This document shows, one piece after another, positions 34,092-42,962 of a stretch of DNA of 64,000 bases. Below the pieces are notes generated by a model. That model searched no databases and was not told the DNA's origin. It worked only from the letters and a program-made list of their open reading frames with translations. This stretch comes from Oscillospiraceae bacterium Marseille-Q3528 (GTDB taxonomy: Bacteria > Bacillota > Clostridia > Lachnospirales > Lachnospiraceae): assembly GCA_018223385.1 (NCBI GenBank), contig JAGTTR010000023.1:10798-74797 (forward strand). Reading direction: 5' to 3'. Numbering within the stretch: the first letter of the stretch is position 1; each line of letters begins with the position of its first letter. Both the position numbers and the translations under genes were made by a program.

Positions 34092-37000
34092 ATGGATTTG
34101 ACAAAATTTTCCTTAAAACGGCCTGTCACAACGCTTCTGGTGGTGCTGGCGCTGGCCGTATTCGGTATTTCCTCCCTGATGGGACTCCGGCTGGAGCTGA
34201 TGCCGGACATGGATATGCCGATGATGCTTGTGATGACTATTTATCCGGGCGCAGACCCGGAGTCGGTGGAGGAGCTGGTCAGCTCCCAGATCGAGGGAAA
34301 AGTGGGATCGTTGAGCGGTGTGGATTCTGTGACAACCTATTCCCGGGAAAACAGCTCCATGGTTTTGTTACAGTATGATTACAGCACAGATACCAATGAC
34401 GCGTATCTGGATCTGCGGGCGGCTCTGGATTCCATAGAGACATCGCTGCCGGATGACTGCCAGACACCTATCGTCATGAAAATGGATGTCAATGCCATGC
34501 CCAGCATCATGTACTCTCTGAGTACCACGGACGGCAGTGATGTGGTTTCCCTGGCCAATGAGGATATCGTGCCGGAGCTGGAAGCTATCGGTTCTGTTGC
34601 CAGCGTGGAGGTCAGCGGTGGCCGGGAGAATTATGTGCAGGTGCTGCTGGATGAGGATGCAATGAACCAGTATGGCCTGACCATGAGCAGCATTGCCCAG
34701 TATATTGCGACGACAGATTTTACCATCCCCATCGGCTCTCTGGAGCAGGGCAGTCAGTCTATCAGTGCCATCAGTTCAGCAGATGTGGAGAATGTGGAGG
34801 ATCTGAAAAACATCCCGCTGTTTACCTCCACCGGCAGTCTGGTACATTTGTCTGATGTGGCAGAGGTGCAGTGGGCGGAAAAAGATCCCGACAGTATCAG
34901 CAGGTACAACGGAGAAGAGACACTGACAGTCAGCATTACCAAGAACCAGAGCGCCAGCACGTTAGGCGTGGTGCGGGATGTGAAAAACGTGATGCGGCAG
35001 ATGGAGGACAGTCACCCCGGTCTGGTGGCCACTGCTTCCTATGACGCATCCGACATGATTTTACAGTCGGCAAGCTCCGTGGGGAGTACGCTGCTCATGG
35101 GTGTGATCCTGTCCATGATCGTACTGTTCATTTTCTTCGGCGACTGGAAAGCCAGCCTCATTGTCGGAAGCGCCATGCCCATTTCTCTGCTGGTGACGGT
35201 TATCGTCATGGCAGTGGCAGGCTTTTCGTTGAACATCATTACCCTGGGGGCGCTGGTTATTGCCATTGGTATGATGGTAGACAGCTCCAGCGTGGTGCTG
35301 GAAAACTGCTTCCGGTCGAAGGATAAAAAGCTGCATTTTAAGGATGCGGCACTGGTGGGCGCACGGGGAGTTGCCAGCTCCATTGTGGCATCCACCATCA
35401 CTACGGTGGTTGTTTACCTGCCTCTTTGCCTGCAGGATGGGCTGGCAGGACAGATTTTCGGTCAGTTGGGTTATACGATCATCATCGCCATGCTGGCATC
35501 TCTGGTGTCCGCGCTAACGCTGGTGCCGCTGTTCTTCTGGATATTCCGGCCGAGGGAAAAGAAAGAACTGAAAATCAACAGTCTTTTGGATCGGATCAAG
35601 GGAAAATATGAAAAAATGGAGCGAAAACTGCTGTACAGGAAAAAGCTGAGTATGGCAGTGGCGGTACTTCTTCTGGTGGCAGCCTTTGCCCTGGTGGGAC
35701 TCATGAAGGTGGAACTGATGCCTTCCGTAGATGAAGGGATGGTCTCTGTGGAGGCAACCTTCCGTTCCGGTACAAAAGTATCTGAGGTGGATGCCCGGAT
35801 GCAGGAGCTGGAAGCGATGGTGGCCGCCCACCCGGATGTGGAGAGCTACACCCTGACATCTTCCAAGGGCTCCGGCAGTATTTCCGTCAATCTGAAGGAT
35901 AAGCGGAAAATGTCCAGCCAGGAGGTGGCAGACCAGTGGATGGAGGAGACAAAGGATATGACCGGTATCCAGCTGGATATTAGCGTCAGCAGTCAGATGT
36001 CTTCCATGATGGCCACCGGTTCAGGCGCTTCCGTGACGCTGTCCTCAACGAACCTGGACGATCTGAAAGAGGCGGCAGCTCTTGTAGAGGAAAATGCCTG
36101 GGATATCCCCGGCGTGCTGAACGTGTCCTCTGATGCGGGTGAGAGTGCGACCCAGATCAAAGTGCTCATCGATCCTCTGCAGGCCATGGCCCACGGCATG
36201 ACACCGGTACAGGCAGCTGGCGGTCTTTACAGTATGATCAGCGGAACCGAGGCCATGAAAATCACATCCAACGGCGACGAATACAGCGTCATGCTGGAAT
36301 ATCCGGAGGGGACTTACACCAACGCAAGTACACTTTTAGATGCGTCTGTGGGCGGCGTACCGCTGTCGGAGATGGCAACGCTGCAGTATACCGATTCTCA
36401 GCAGACGGTCATGAAGTCCGATGGAAAATATCAGACAACGATCACCGCAGCCTGCGTATCGGGTAACACCGATGCAGTAGAGGAAAAGCTGGATGCTCTG
36501 GTGGGCAGCCTGCAGCTGCCGGATACGGTGGAGCAGGCAGAGGACACCATGGATCAGATGATGCGGGAAAACTTTACCGCTCTTGGCAAAGCCATTGCGG
36601 CAGCAATTTTCCTCGTTTTCCTTGTGATGGCCATGCAGTTTGAATCCCCGAAATATTCCCTGATGGTCATGCTCAGCATCCCGTTCAGCCTGATCGGCTC
36701 CTTTGGGTTACTGTTCCTGTCGGGACAGTCACTGACCATGACCTCCCTTATGGGTATCATGATGCTGGTAGGTATCGTGGTAAACAATGGTATTCTGTAT
36801 GTGGATGGCGTCAATGCCCTGATCAATGAGGATGGCCTGTCGCTGGACGATGCCCTCATCGAGAGTGCCAAGACGAGATTGCGCCCGATTCTGATCACCA
36901 CCCTGACTACCGTGATTTCCATGGTGCCCATGTCGCTGGGCATCGGTACCGGCACGGAAATGATGCAGGGCATGGGCATCATTATCATCGGCGGCCTGAT

Positions 37001-37172
37001 CGCTTCTACTCTGCTGATCCTGATCCTTCTGCCGGTGTTCTACCGCATGGTATACGGGAAAGAGAAGAAGGAAAAACGCAAAAGAATCGGAAAAAGGAGG
37101 AAGCCAAAGAATGGAGCCACAGAAGCCGGAAACGGAAAACGAACTGAAACCGAAGGTCAGAGCTCTTTATGA
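34092..37172 (+). CDS. RND-family efflux permease
   Basis: A 1026-residue AcrB-like inner-membrane transporter with twelve helices in two repeats and large extracellular loops. The opening FSLKRPVTTLLVVLALAVFG is typical. In helix 4 the proton-relay motif reads IGMMVDSSSVVLEN, with one Asp where AcrB has two, and in helix 10 VGIVVNNGILYVDG replaces the Lys region, so the energy-coupling residues differ from AcrB. It exports unknown drugs or lipids. The gene end overlaps the TetR gene by 62 bp. Confidence 0.92.
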   Translation: MDLTKFSLKRPVTTLLVVLALAVFGISSLMGLRLELMPDMDMPMMLVMTIYPGADPESVEELVSSQIEGKVGSLSGVDSVTTYSRENSSMVLLQYDYSTDTNDAYLDLRAALDSIETSLPDDCQTPIVMKMDVNAMPSIMYSLSTTDGSDVVSLANEDIVPELEAIGSVASVEVSGGRENYVQVLLDEDAMNQYGLTMSSIAQYIATTDFTIPIGSLEQGSQSISAISSADVENVEDLKNIPLFTSTGSLVHLSDVAEVQWAEKDPDSISRYNGEETLTVSITKNQSASTLGVVRDVKNVMRQMEDSHPGLVATASYDASDMILQSASSVGSTLLMGVILSMIVLFIFFGDWKASLIVGSAMPISLLVTVIVMAVAGFSLNIITLGALVIAIGMMVDSSSVVLENCFRSKDKKLHFKDAALVGARGVASSIVASTITTVVVYLPLCLQDGLAGQIFGQLGYTIIIAMLASLVSALTLVPLFFWIFRPREKKELKINSLLDRIKGKYEKMERKLLYRKKLSMAVAVLLLVAAFALVGLMKVELMPSVDEGMVSVEATFRSGTKVSEVDARMQELEAMVAAHPDVESYTLTSSKGSGSISVNLKDKRKMSSQEVADQWMEETKDMTGIQLDISVSSQMSSMMATGSGASVTLSSTNLDDLKEAAALVEENAWDIPGVLNVSSDAGESATQIKVLIDPLQAMAHGMTPVQAAGGLYSMISGTEAMKITSNGDEYSVMLEYPEGTYTNASTLLDASVGGVPLSEMATLQYTDSQQTVMKSDGKYQTTITAACVSGNTDAVEEKLDALVGSLQLPDTVEQAEDTMDQMMRENFTALGKAIAAAIFLVFLVMAMQFESPKYSLMVMLSIPFSLIGSFGLLFLSGQSLTMTSLMGIMMLVGIVVNNGILYVDGVNALINEDGLSLDDALIESAKTRLRPILITTLTTVISMVPMSLGIGTGTEMMQGMGIIIIGGLIASTLLILILLPVFYRMVYGKEKKEKRKRIGKRRKPKNGATEAGNGKRTETEGQSSL

Positions 37173-37752
37173 GGCTGTCCTGGAACTGTTGAATGAAAAT
37201 GCGGATATCAGTACCATGAAGGTGTCTGATATCACTTCCCGGGCCGGCATTGGCAAGGGAACCGCGTATGATTATTTCAAAAGTAAGGAAGAAATCATCG
37301 CCTGCGCGGTCATGTATGACGCAAGAAGGCAGGGGATGGAAACACGGGAAAAACTGCGGGAACTGCCTGATTTTCAGGCCCGCATCCGGTATTGTTTTCA
37401 CTGGGTGGAGGAATGCGTGCGGGAACAGAAGGCTTTTGGAAAGCTGTTGTTCTTCACCAGCCGTCCCGGCGGCGTCCCGGATGAGGTGCTGGTAAAGATG
37501 AAGCAGAGCTATGAGGAAAACAAATCCGGCTGCGTGCTGGAGCCGGTGGAGATTCTCAGTGACCTGTGCGGACAGGGACAGGCAGAGGGGTATATCCGGG
37601 AAGAAATTTCGCCGGAGGATGCCGCTTATATCCTGCTGGGCAATCTGTGCTCCCTGTTCATGTATATGGGACAGGAAAAAGGCGTAGATGCGCAGAAATG
37701 CGGGAAAATGCGGGAATTCCTCTGTGAAGGATTTTTAAAAACGGTAAAATAA
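37111..37752 (+). CDS. TetR/AcrR-family repressor of the RND operon
   Basis: A 213-residue regulator with an N-terminal helix-turn-helix (STMKVSDITSRAGIGKGTAYDYFKSKEEII, about residues 35-64) and an all-helical ligand-binding domain. It starts inside the permease gene (ATG 37111, ribosome site AAAAAGGAGGAAG), so it is translated from the same transcript it probably represses through the palindrome at 32224. Export substrates of the pump are the likely inducers. A terminator follows 28 bp after the stop. Confidence 0.9.
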   Translation: MEPQKPETENELKPKVRALYEAVLELLNENADISTMKVSDITSRAGIGKGTAYDYFKSKEEIIACAVMYDARRQGMETREKLRELPDFQARIRYCFHWVEECVREQKAFGKLLFFTSRPGGVPDEVLVKMKQSYEENKSGCVLEPVEILSDLCGQGQAEGYIREEISPEDAAYILLGNLCSLFMYMGQEKGVDAQKCGKMREFLCEGFLKTVK

Positions 37753-37780
37753 TAAAATAAAGAGAACCACGCAGAAAATA

Positions 37781-37824
37781 ATCGGCAGAGAGGTGCAGGA
37801 TAACGGCATCGCTCTGCCGATTTT
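37781..37824 (+). terminator. Rho-independent terminator of the RND operon
   Basis: ATCGGCAGAG (37781-37790) pairs perfectly with CTCTGCCGAT (37812-37821), followed by TTT. The loop of 21 bases is long. Confidence 0.8.
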
Positions 37825-37970
37825 GCACTCCGCCAGGGTGCAAAGCGCCAGTTGCACTTGTTACGCACTGGGCGAAGAACGTAGATGCACTGCTGAGAGG
37901 GCGAAATTTTTGGTGGGCAAACGGCTGTAAATAAGGTAGAATGAGAAAAAGACATGGAGGAGGAATGAAA

Positions 37971-38426
37971 ATGTTAGAGGTTGGAACGAAGGCACCGGAT
38001 TTTTCCCTGCCGGATCAGAACGGAAACGTCCACACACTGGAGGAGTATCGCGGGAAAAAGGTGATCCTGTATTTTTACCCCAAGGACAATACCCCGGGCT
38101 GCTCCAAACAGGCCTGCGGCTTTGGCGAGTTATATCCCCAGTTTGTAGAAAAGGGTGCAGTGGTGCTGGGCGTCAGCAAGGACAGCGTGGCATCTCATAA
38201 ACGGTTCGAGGAAAAATATGGCCTGCCGTTTACGCTGCTGTCAGACACGGAACTTTCCTGCATCCAGGCATACGATGTGTGGAAGGAAAAGAAGATGTAT
38301 GGAAAAGTCAGCATGGGCGTGGTGCGGACGACCTATCTCATCGATGAGAATGGCATCATTGAAAAAGCTCACGACAAGGTGAAGGCAGCGGATAATCCGG
38401 CACAGATGCTGGGAGAACTGGCATGA
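37971..38426 (+). CDS. bcp: Thioredoxin-dependent peroxiredoxin
   Basis: A 151-residue atypical 2-Cys peroxiredoxin of the Bcp/PrxQ type that reduces hydrogen and organic peroxides. Peroxidatic Cys 44 lies in YPKDNTPGCS and the resolving Cys 49 five residues later (KQACGF), as in E. coli Bcp. Other marks: APDFSLPDQNG at the start and GVVRTTYLIDENG. ATG 37971 has better spacing to GGAGGAGG than ATG 37965. It overlaps the YaaA gene by 4 bp (ATGA), making a peroxide-defence pair. Confidence 0.93.
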   Translation: MLEVGTKAPDFSLPDQNGNVHTLEEYRGKKVILYFYPKDNTPGCSKQACGFGELYPQFVEKGAVVLGVSKDSVASHKRFEEKYGLPFTLLSDTELSCIQAYDVWKEKKMYGKVSMGVVRTTYLIDENGIIEKAHDKVKAADNPAQMLGELA

Positions 38427-39214
38427 GGATTTTACTGTCACCTGCCAAAAAAATGAGGGTAGATACTGATTCTCTGGCGCCGCTGGGCCTGCCGGTATAC
38501 CTGGAACAGGCCCGTGAACTGATGCATGCTGTGCAGAGCCTTTCTCTGGCGGAGGCGAAAGCCCTGTGGAAGTGCAACGATCAGCTGGCAGAGCTGAATT
38601 ATGAGCGGTTTGCCCATATGGATCTGGAGCGGCAGCTGACCCCGGCGGTGCTCGCCTATGAGGGGCTGGTCTATCAGTATATGGCGCCCGGTGTCATGAC
38701 GGAGGGTATGCTTTCTTATTTACAGGAGCATCTGCGGATCCTCTCCGGCTTTTATGGCGTGCTGCGACCCTTCGACGGGGTGGTGCCCTACCGGCTGGAA
38801 ATGCAGGCGAAGCTTTCCGGTACGCGGCAGATGGTTGATTTACAGGAGAAAGATCTCTATGCGTACTGGGGTGATTTGCTGTATCAGGGCACCCGGGATG
38901 CGGACGGTGTCTTTATCAATCTGGCTTCCAGGGAATATGCAAAAGCGGTGGAAAAATATATCGCCCCGGCGGATCACTTTATCACGGTGGAATTCTGTGA
39001 GCAGGTGGACGGCAAACTGAAGCAGAAGGGCACCTTTGCCAAAATGGCCCGGGGCGAGATGGTACGCTTCCTGGCGGAGCGGCAGGTGGAAGATCCCACC
39101 CAAATGCGGGATTTTACCGGGATGGGGTATCGGTTTGATGAGGATGAATCGAATGAGAACACCTATGTGTTTGTTGCCCGGCGGGAAAAGAAAAAAGCAT
39201 CACGCTTTGTCTGA
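38423..39214 (+). CDS. yaaA: Peroxide stress protein YaaA
   Basis: A 263-residue YaaA (UPF0246/DUF328) protein, known in E. coli to lower free intracellular iron and so limit Fenton damage during peroxide stress. The opening MRILLSPAKKMR and PYRLEMQAKLSGTR, then LASREYAKAV and the RGEMVRFLAERQVEDP block are family signatures. Translational coupling to bcp by ATGA overlap gives a coherent functional pair. No PerR-type site was recognised upstream of bcp. Confidence 0.93.
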   Translation: MRILLSPAKKMRVDTDSLAPLGLPVYLEQARELMHAVQSLSLAEAKALWKCNDQLAELNYERFAHMDLERQLTPAVLAYEGLVYQYMAPGVMTEGMLSYLQEHLRILSGFYGVLRPFDGVVPYRLEMQAKLSGTRQMVDLQEKDLYAYWGDLLYQGTRDADGVFINLASREYAKAVEKYIAPADHFITVEFCEQVDGKLKQKGTFAKMARGEMVRFLAERQVEDPTQMRDFTGMGYRFDEDESNENTYVFVARREKKKASRFV

Positions 39215-39275
39215 CGCTCCTGCCAACATAGGTTTCGGTTGAATGTGATCTATTTACTGTATGATCAAAGATTTT

Positions 39276-39408
39276 CAGCAAGTTACCAGCAAGTTAATCG
39301 AACACTACATTTAGCCTATTTAATCCCAATTTTATACTATATCTTGCATTTTTGGTCTGGAAATCACGTCAAACTTTTCCAGTGAGCAAGTTGCCGGCAA
39401 GTTAAATC
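39276..39408 (+). repeat. Diverged direct repeats in an AT-rich patch
   Basis: CAGCAAGTTACCAGCAAGTT (39276-39295) and GAGCAAGTTGCCGGCAAGTT (39384-39403) are related 20-mers 108 bp apart, and each is itself a doubled GCAAGTT unit. They frame a short AT-rich, non-coding stretch just upstream of the UTRA remnant. Origin unknown; duplication around a lost insertion is one possibility. Confidence 0.5.
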
Positions 39409-39417
39409 ACGCCCAGA

Positions 39418-39636
39418 TTGGAGCATAAACTGGGAGTAGAGATTGATACAGCGACACAAAGCATACAAGCGGTAATGGCAACCTATCGAATTGCAGCACT
39501 TTTGGAACTGGCAGAGCAGACATGTATGTTAAAAGTTAATAGAACAGCATATACAAAAAGCGGAGAGTGTTTTGAATATTCAGAGAGTTCTTATGTTTCA
39601 AGCAGGTATATGCTTACGATGACTTTAAAACGATAA
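39418..39636 (+). pseudogene. UTRA-domain remnant of a GntR-family regulator
   Basis: The 72 codons give LGVEIDTATQSIQAVMATY and, after a break, VNRTAYTKSGECFEYSES followed by SSYVSSRYMLTMTL. This matches the last part of a UTRA ligand-binding domain (the 'F.YS.S.YR.DRY' end of HutC/GntR regulators). The DNA-binding half and most of the sensor are missing and a stop codon lies just upstream in frame, so this is a decayed gene end and not a working regulator. Confidence 0.65.
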
Positions 39637-39741
39637 TAAAGACTGGGTTTTTGCTATCGACGGAGAAAATTTTAGGTGAGTTGAAAAGGTGAATTGCAAG
39701 TGAGGGAGAAAATTTTATTTTGAGAAAATAACAAAAACCAG

Positions 39742-39770
39742 TTGACAAACAGAAAATGTTTATATATAAT
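39742..39770 (+). promoter_or_regulatory. SigA-type promoter of the tRNA-Pro gene
   Basis: TTGACA at 39742-39747 and TATAAT at 39765-39770 with a 17-bp spacer, 53 bp before the mature tRNA. Confidence 0.88.
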
Positions 39771-39822
39771 ATCACTTGGACGTTCGGCAAGGGAGTACAT
39801 CTTCTGAACGGATGATCCAAAT

Positions 39823-39896
39823 CGAAGTGTGGCTCAGCTTGGTAGAGCGCTGCGTTCGGGACGCAGAGGTCGCGTGTTCGAATCACGTCACTTCGA
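39823..39896 (+). tRNA. tRNA-Pro (anticodon CGG)
   Basis: A complete cloverleaf of 74 bases: acceptor CGAAGTG / CACTTCG with discriminator A, D arm GCTC...GAGC, anticodon stem CTGCG / CGCAG around loop TTCGGGA (anticodon CGG), variable AGGTC and T arm GCGTG-TTCGAAT-CACGT. The terminal CCA is not encoded. It has its own promoter and terminator, so it is a single-gene unit. Confidence 0.96.
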
Positions 39897-39903
39897 CTTT
39901 GAG

Positions 39904-39942
39904 AGAGTCAGAATTCTTTTAAAAGGATTTTGACTCTTTTTT
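39904..39942 (+). terminator. Rho-independent terminator after tRNA-Pro
   Basis: AGAGTCA (39904-39910) pairs with TGACTCT (39931-39937) with further AAT/ATT and CTTTT/AAAAG pairing inside, then a T-run. Confidence 0.85.
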
Positions 39943-40061
39943 GCGTAATGATAATTCGAAGAACTTTTAGTCACGCTGATGTTTTCTGACAACTTATTTT
40001 AATTAAAATCCTATAATTCGAACTCAACAAGTTCTAAATATGATTATTTAGGTTCTATTTA

Positions 40062-40091
40062 TTGACTTTTTGATGAATTTTTTCGTATAAT
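40062..40091 (+). promoter_or_regulatory. SigA-type promoter of the toxin-antitoxin pair
   Basis: TTGACT at 40062-40067 and TATAAT at 40086-40091 with an 18-bp spacer, 47 bp before the antitoxin start. Confidence 0.8.
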
Positions 40092-40137
40092 ATATAGAGA
40101 TAACTATTGTTGATTTTGAGAAAAGAGGGATTGATTT

Positions 40138-40431
40138 ATGGGACAGACTACATTTAGTGTTCGGATGGATGAATCTTTAAAGAATCAGTTTGATAATTTA
40201 TGCAAAGAGTTTGGGATGAATGCATCGACCGCTTTTAATATTTTTGCCCGCGCAGTTGTTCGGGAGAGGAAAATTCCTTTTGAAATTTCTGCGCCGATAA
40301 GAAATTCTTTAGAAGATGGACGTGCTGCATTTCACGCATTACGTTTAGCAGCTAAAGATAATCATCTGCAGGATATGTCGCTGGATGAGATTAATAAGGA
40401 AATCCGATTGGCCCGTGACAGTAAGGAGTGA
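40138..40431 (+). CDS. RelB/DinJ-family antitoxin
   Basis: A 97-residue protein beginning TTFSVRMDESLKNQFDNLCKEFG, the ribbon-helix-helix DNA-binding part of the DinJ family, followed by the toxin-binding segment with KIPFEISAP. It should neutralise the toxin encoded next and repress the shared promoter. Start ATG 40138 with AGAGGGA upstream. The stop overlaps a possible GTG start of the toxin gene. AT-rich compared with neighbours, which suggests acquisition. Confidence 0.9.
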   Translation: MGQTTFSVRMDESLKNQFDNLCKEFGMNASTAFNIFARAVVRERKIPFEISAPIRNSLEDGRAAFHALRLAAKDNHLQDMSLDEINKEIRLARDSKE

Positions 40432-40442
40432 AGAAGGCGCCT

Positions 40443-40850
40443 ATGAATGATTTGGTTGTCATTGATACGAATGTTTTGATATCGGCATTGTTGTCCAAGT
40501 ATAGAGATGCGGCAACTGTTCGAGTGTTGGAGGCCGTTTTTGATGGAACGATTATTCCTGTTTTCAATGACGAAATTCTTGAAGAGTATTCACAGGTGCT
40601 TCGCAGGCCAAAATTTAAATTTGATAATGGTGTTATTGAACTATTGTTAAATGTAATGAAAGCAAATGGGATATTTGCAGAGCGGCTTATTACAAATGAG
40701 CGACTTCCAGACCCAAAGGATCTTGTGTTTTGTGAAGTCGTTATGGCAAAGAAGGAGGATAATGCGTATCTGGTTACAGGGAATGGGAAACATTTTCCTC
40801 AAAAGCCTTTTATCGTTACACCGAATGAGTTGCTTGCGATTATTCAATAA
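40443..40850 (+). CDS. PIN-domain toxin
   Basis: A 135-residue PIN-fold protein of the 'putative toxin component' group, expected to cleave RNA with Mg2+. Acidic residues are in place: VVIDTNVLISALLS (first Asp), FNDEILEEYSQVL (Glu), ERLPDPKDLVFCEVVMAKKEDNAYLVTGNGKHF (third acidic cluster, read in two parts). ATG 40443 gives the usual N-terminus; a GTG at 40428 overlapping the antitoxin stop would add five residues. Pairing of a DinJ-type antitoxin with a PIN toxin differs from the classic DinJ-YafQ pair. Confidence 0.88.
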   Translation: MNDLVVIDTNVLISALLSKYRDAATVRVLEAVFDGTIIPVFNDEILEEYSQVLRRPKFKFDNGVIELLLNVMKANGIFAERLITNERLPDPKDLVFCEVVMAKKEDNAYLVTGNGKHFPQKPFIVTPNELLAIIQ

Positions 40851-41112
40851 AACTTTTAGTTACAAGAGGAATAAAGAAAAATCGGAGCGCCGTCTTGCGA
40901 CAGGGCTCCGTAAGAGAGAGGTATGTTATGAAAAAGTTATTTCTTTTACATGATTTATCATATAGGAAGATTATGAAGAAACTGTGATGTTCCCTTTAAA
41001 TTAATGTGAACTTTTTGCGTATTTTCTGTGGTGCCCTGTCAGAACGGGAACCGGCGGAAACAGTGGGAAAAAGGAAGCTGTGTTGCATGAAAGGGGAAAG
41101 AAAGGAGAAGCA

Positions 41113-42840
41113 ATGGAAAGAAAATGGTGGCATGGAAAGGTAGCCTATCAGGTGTACCCGAAGAGCTTTCAGGATACGAACGGGGACGGCATCGGGGATC
41201 TGCGGGGGATTATCAACAAACTGGATTATCTGAAGGATCTGGGTGTGGATATCGTGTGGATTTCGCCGGTATACTGTTCCCCCTTTGTGGATCAGGGATA
41301 CGATATTTCAGATTATTACAATATCGATCCGTGCTTTGGCACGATGGCGGACATGGATGAGCTGCTGGCAGAGGCGAAGAAGCGGGATATGTCTGTGTTG
41401 ATGGATCTGGTAGTAAACCACTGTTCCAATGAGCATGAGTGGTTCCAAAAGGCGCTGGCAGACCCGGACGGGGAATACGGACAGTATTTTTACATTCGGG
41501 AAGGGAAAAACGGGCAGCCGCCCTGCAACTGGCGTTCTTATTTTGGCGGCAGTGCCTGGGAGCCGATTCCCGGAACGGACAAATACTATCTGCATCTGTT
41601 TGCGAAGGAGCAGCCGGATCTGAACTGGGAGAACCCGAAGCTGCGGGAAGAGATTTATACGATGATGAACTGGTGGCTGGACAAGGGGCTGGCCGGTTTT
41701 CGCATCGATGCCATCATTAATATAAAGAAGGATCTGCGGTTCCAGGATTTTCCGGCGGACCGGGCGGATGGCCTGTGCAGCTGTGCGACGATGCTGGCGG
41801 CAGCGGAAGGGCCGGGTGCATTTCTGCGGGAGATGAAGGAGAGAACCTTCGACCGGGTGGATGCGTTTACCGTGGGCGAGTTGTTCAACTACCGGGAGGA
41901 GGATCTGCCCCGGTATATCGGTGAGAACGGTTATTTTTCCACGATTTTTGATTTCAGTTCGGAGGCGGCCGGATGCAGCGAGAAGGGCTGGTATGACCGG
42001 CGGAAGCTTTCGCCGGATGAGTATCGGGATATTTTGTACCGGGTGCAGCGGATCACAGCCAACGTGGGTTTTATGGCAAATATCATTGAAAATCATGATG
42101 AGCCCCGGGGCGTCAGCCGGTATCTGCCGGACGGCGGCTGCACGGAGAAGAGTAAGAAAATGCTGGCAGCGGTGCTGATGATGCTCCGAGGCCTGCCGTT
42201 CATTTATCAGGGGCAGGAAATTGGCATGGAAAACTGTGCCTTCAAAAATATTGAAGAAATGGATGACCTCAATTCCAGGGACGAGTATCGGGTGGCCCTG
42301 GCGGCCGGATGCACAGAGGAACAGGCCATGGCGGCGGTGCAGCGCTACAGCCGGGACAACTGCCGGACGCCGTTCCAGTGGAATGCCGGGACAGAGGCAG
42401 GATTTACCACAGGGACGCCCTGGCTGAAAGTGAATCCCAACTATACGCGCATCAACGCCGAGGAACAGATGGACAATCCGAATTCTGTCCGCTCCTGGTA
42501 CAGGCAGCTGATCGCGCTGCGCAAATCGGAAACATATGGAGAGACAGTTGTCTACGGCGCGTTCCGCGCGCTGTTTGAAGAGGAACATGACCTGATCGCT
42601 TTTGTAAGAGAGCGGGAGGGACAGCGGCTGGTGGTGCTGGCAAACTTCCGGGAGGAACCCCGGACGCTGCAGTTGGAGGCACCGGTGAAGGAGATTCTGC
42701 TGACCAACCGGGCATACACGAAAGAAGAGCAGGCGCAGGCGGCGGAAGGCGTGATCACGCTGGACGGTTATCAGGTCATCATTGCAGAGTGCCAGCAAGT
42801 CGATGTAGAAAGCAAAAAACGTAATTTTTCTGGAATTTAG
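41113..42840 (+). CDS. GH13 alpha-glucosidase (oligo-1,6-glucosidase type)
   Basis: A 575-residue glycoside hydrolase family 13 enzyme acting on short alpha-glucans in the cytoplasm. TIM barrel signs: AYQVYPKSFQDTNGDGIGDL, MDLVVNHCSNEH, nucleophile Asp 199 in GFRIDAI, acid/base Glu 256 in FTVGELFNY and Asp 329 in IIENHDEPRG. The last motif reads NHDEPR where MalL-type enzymes usually have NHDQPR, so substrate range may differ. No sugar transporter or regulator gene is next to it. Start ATG 41113 behind AAAGGAG. Confidence 0.92.
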   Translation: MERKWWHGKVAYQVYPKSFQDTNGDGIGDLRGIINKLDYLKDLGVDIVWISPVYCSPFVDQGYDISDYYNIDPCFGTMADMDELLAEAKKRDMSVLMDLVVNHCSNEHEWFQKALADPDGEYGQYFYIREGKNGQPPCNWRSYFGGSAWEPIPGTDKYYLHLFAKEQPDLNWENPKLREEIYTMMNWWLDKGLAGFRIDAIINIKKDLRFQDFPADRADGLCSCATMLAAAEGPGAFLREMKERTFDRVDAFTVGELFNYREEDLPRYIGENGYFSTIFDFSSEAAGCSEKGWYDRRKLSPDEYRDILYRVQRITANVGFMANIIENHDEPRGVSRYLPDGGCTEKSKKMLAAVLMMLRGLPFIYQGQEIGMENCAFKNIEEMDDLNSRDEYRVALAAGCTEEQAMAAVQRYSRDNCRTPFQWNAGTEAGFTTGTPWLKVNPNYTRINAEEQMDNPNSVRSWYRQLIALRKSETYGETVVYGAFRALFEEEHDLIAFVREREGQRLVVLANFREEPRTLQLEAPVKEILLTNRAYTKEEQAQAAEGVITLDGYQVIIAECQQVDVESKKRNFSGI

Positions 42841-42962
42841 CCAGATCAGGATTGCGTTGTCTTGCTAAACAGAGTTTAGAAAAAGTTTAAAATCCCATAT
42901 CTTCCTGTTTAATGTTTTATTTTAGCATAAAACTGATAAAGCATAGAAAGGCAGGAGCAGAT

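Noticed and set aside
40928..40987. A 19-codon open frame (MKKLFLLHDLSYRKIMKKL) behind GAGAGG, in the gap before the glucosidase
   Set aside because: Too short and without a structured leader or downstream partner to support a leader peptide; could be chance.
41308..42798. A 496-codon minus-strand open frame opposite the GH13 glucosidase
   Set aside because: The plus-strand enzyme has all catalytic residues; the antisense product has shadow-type composition.
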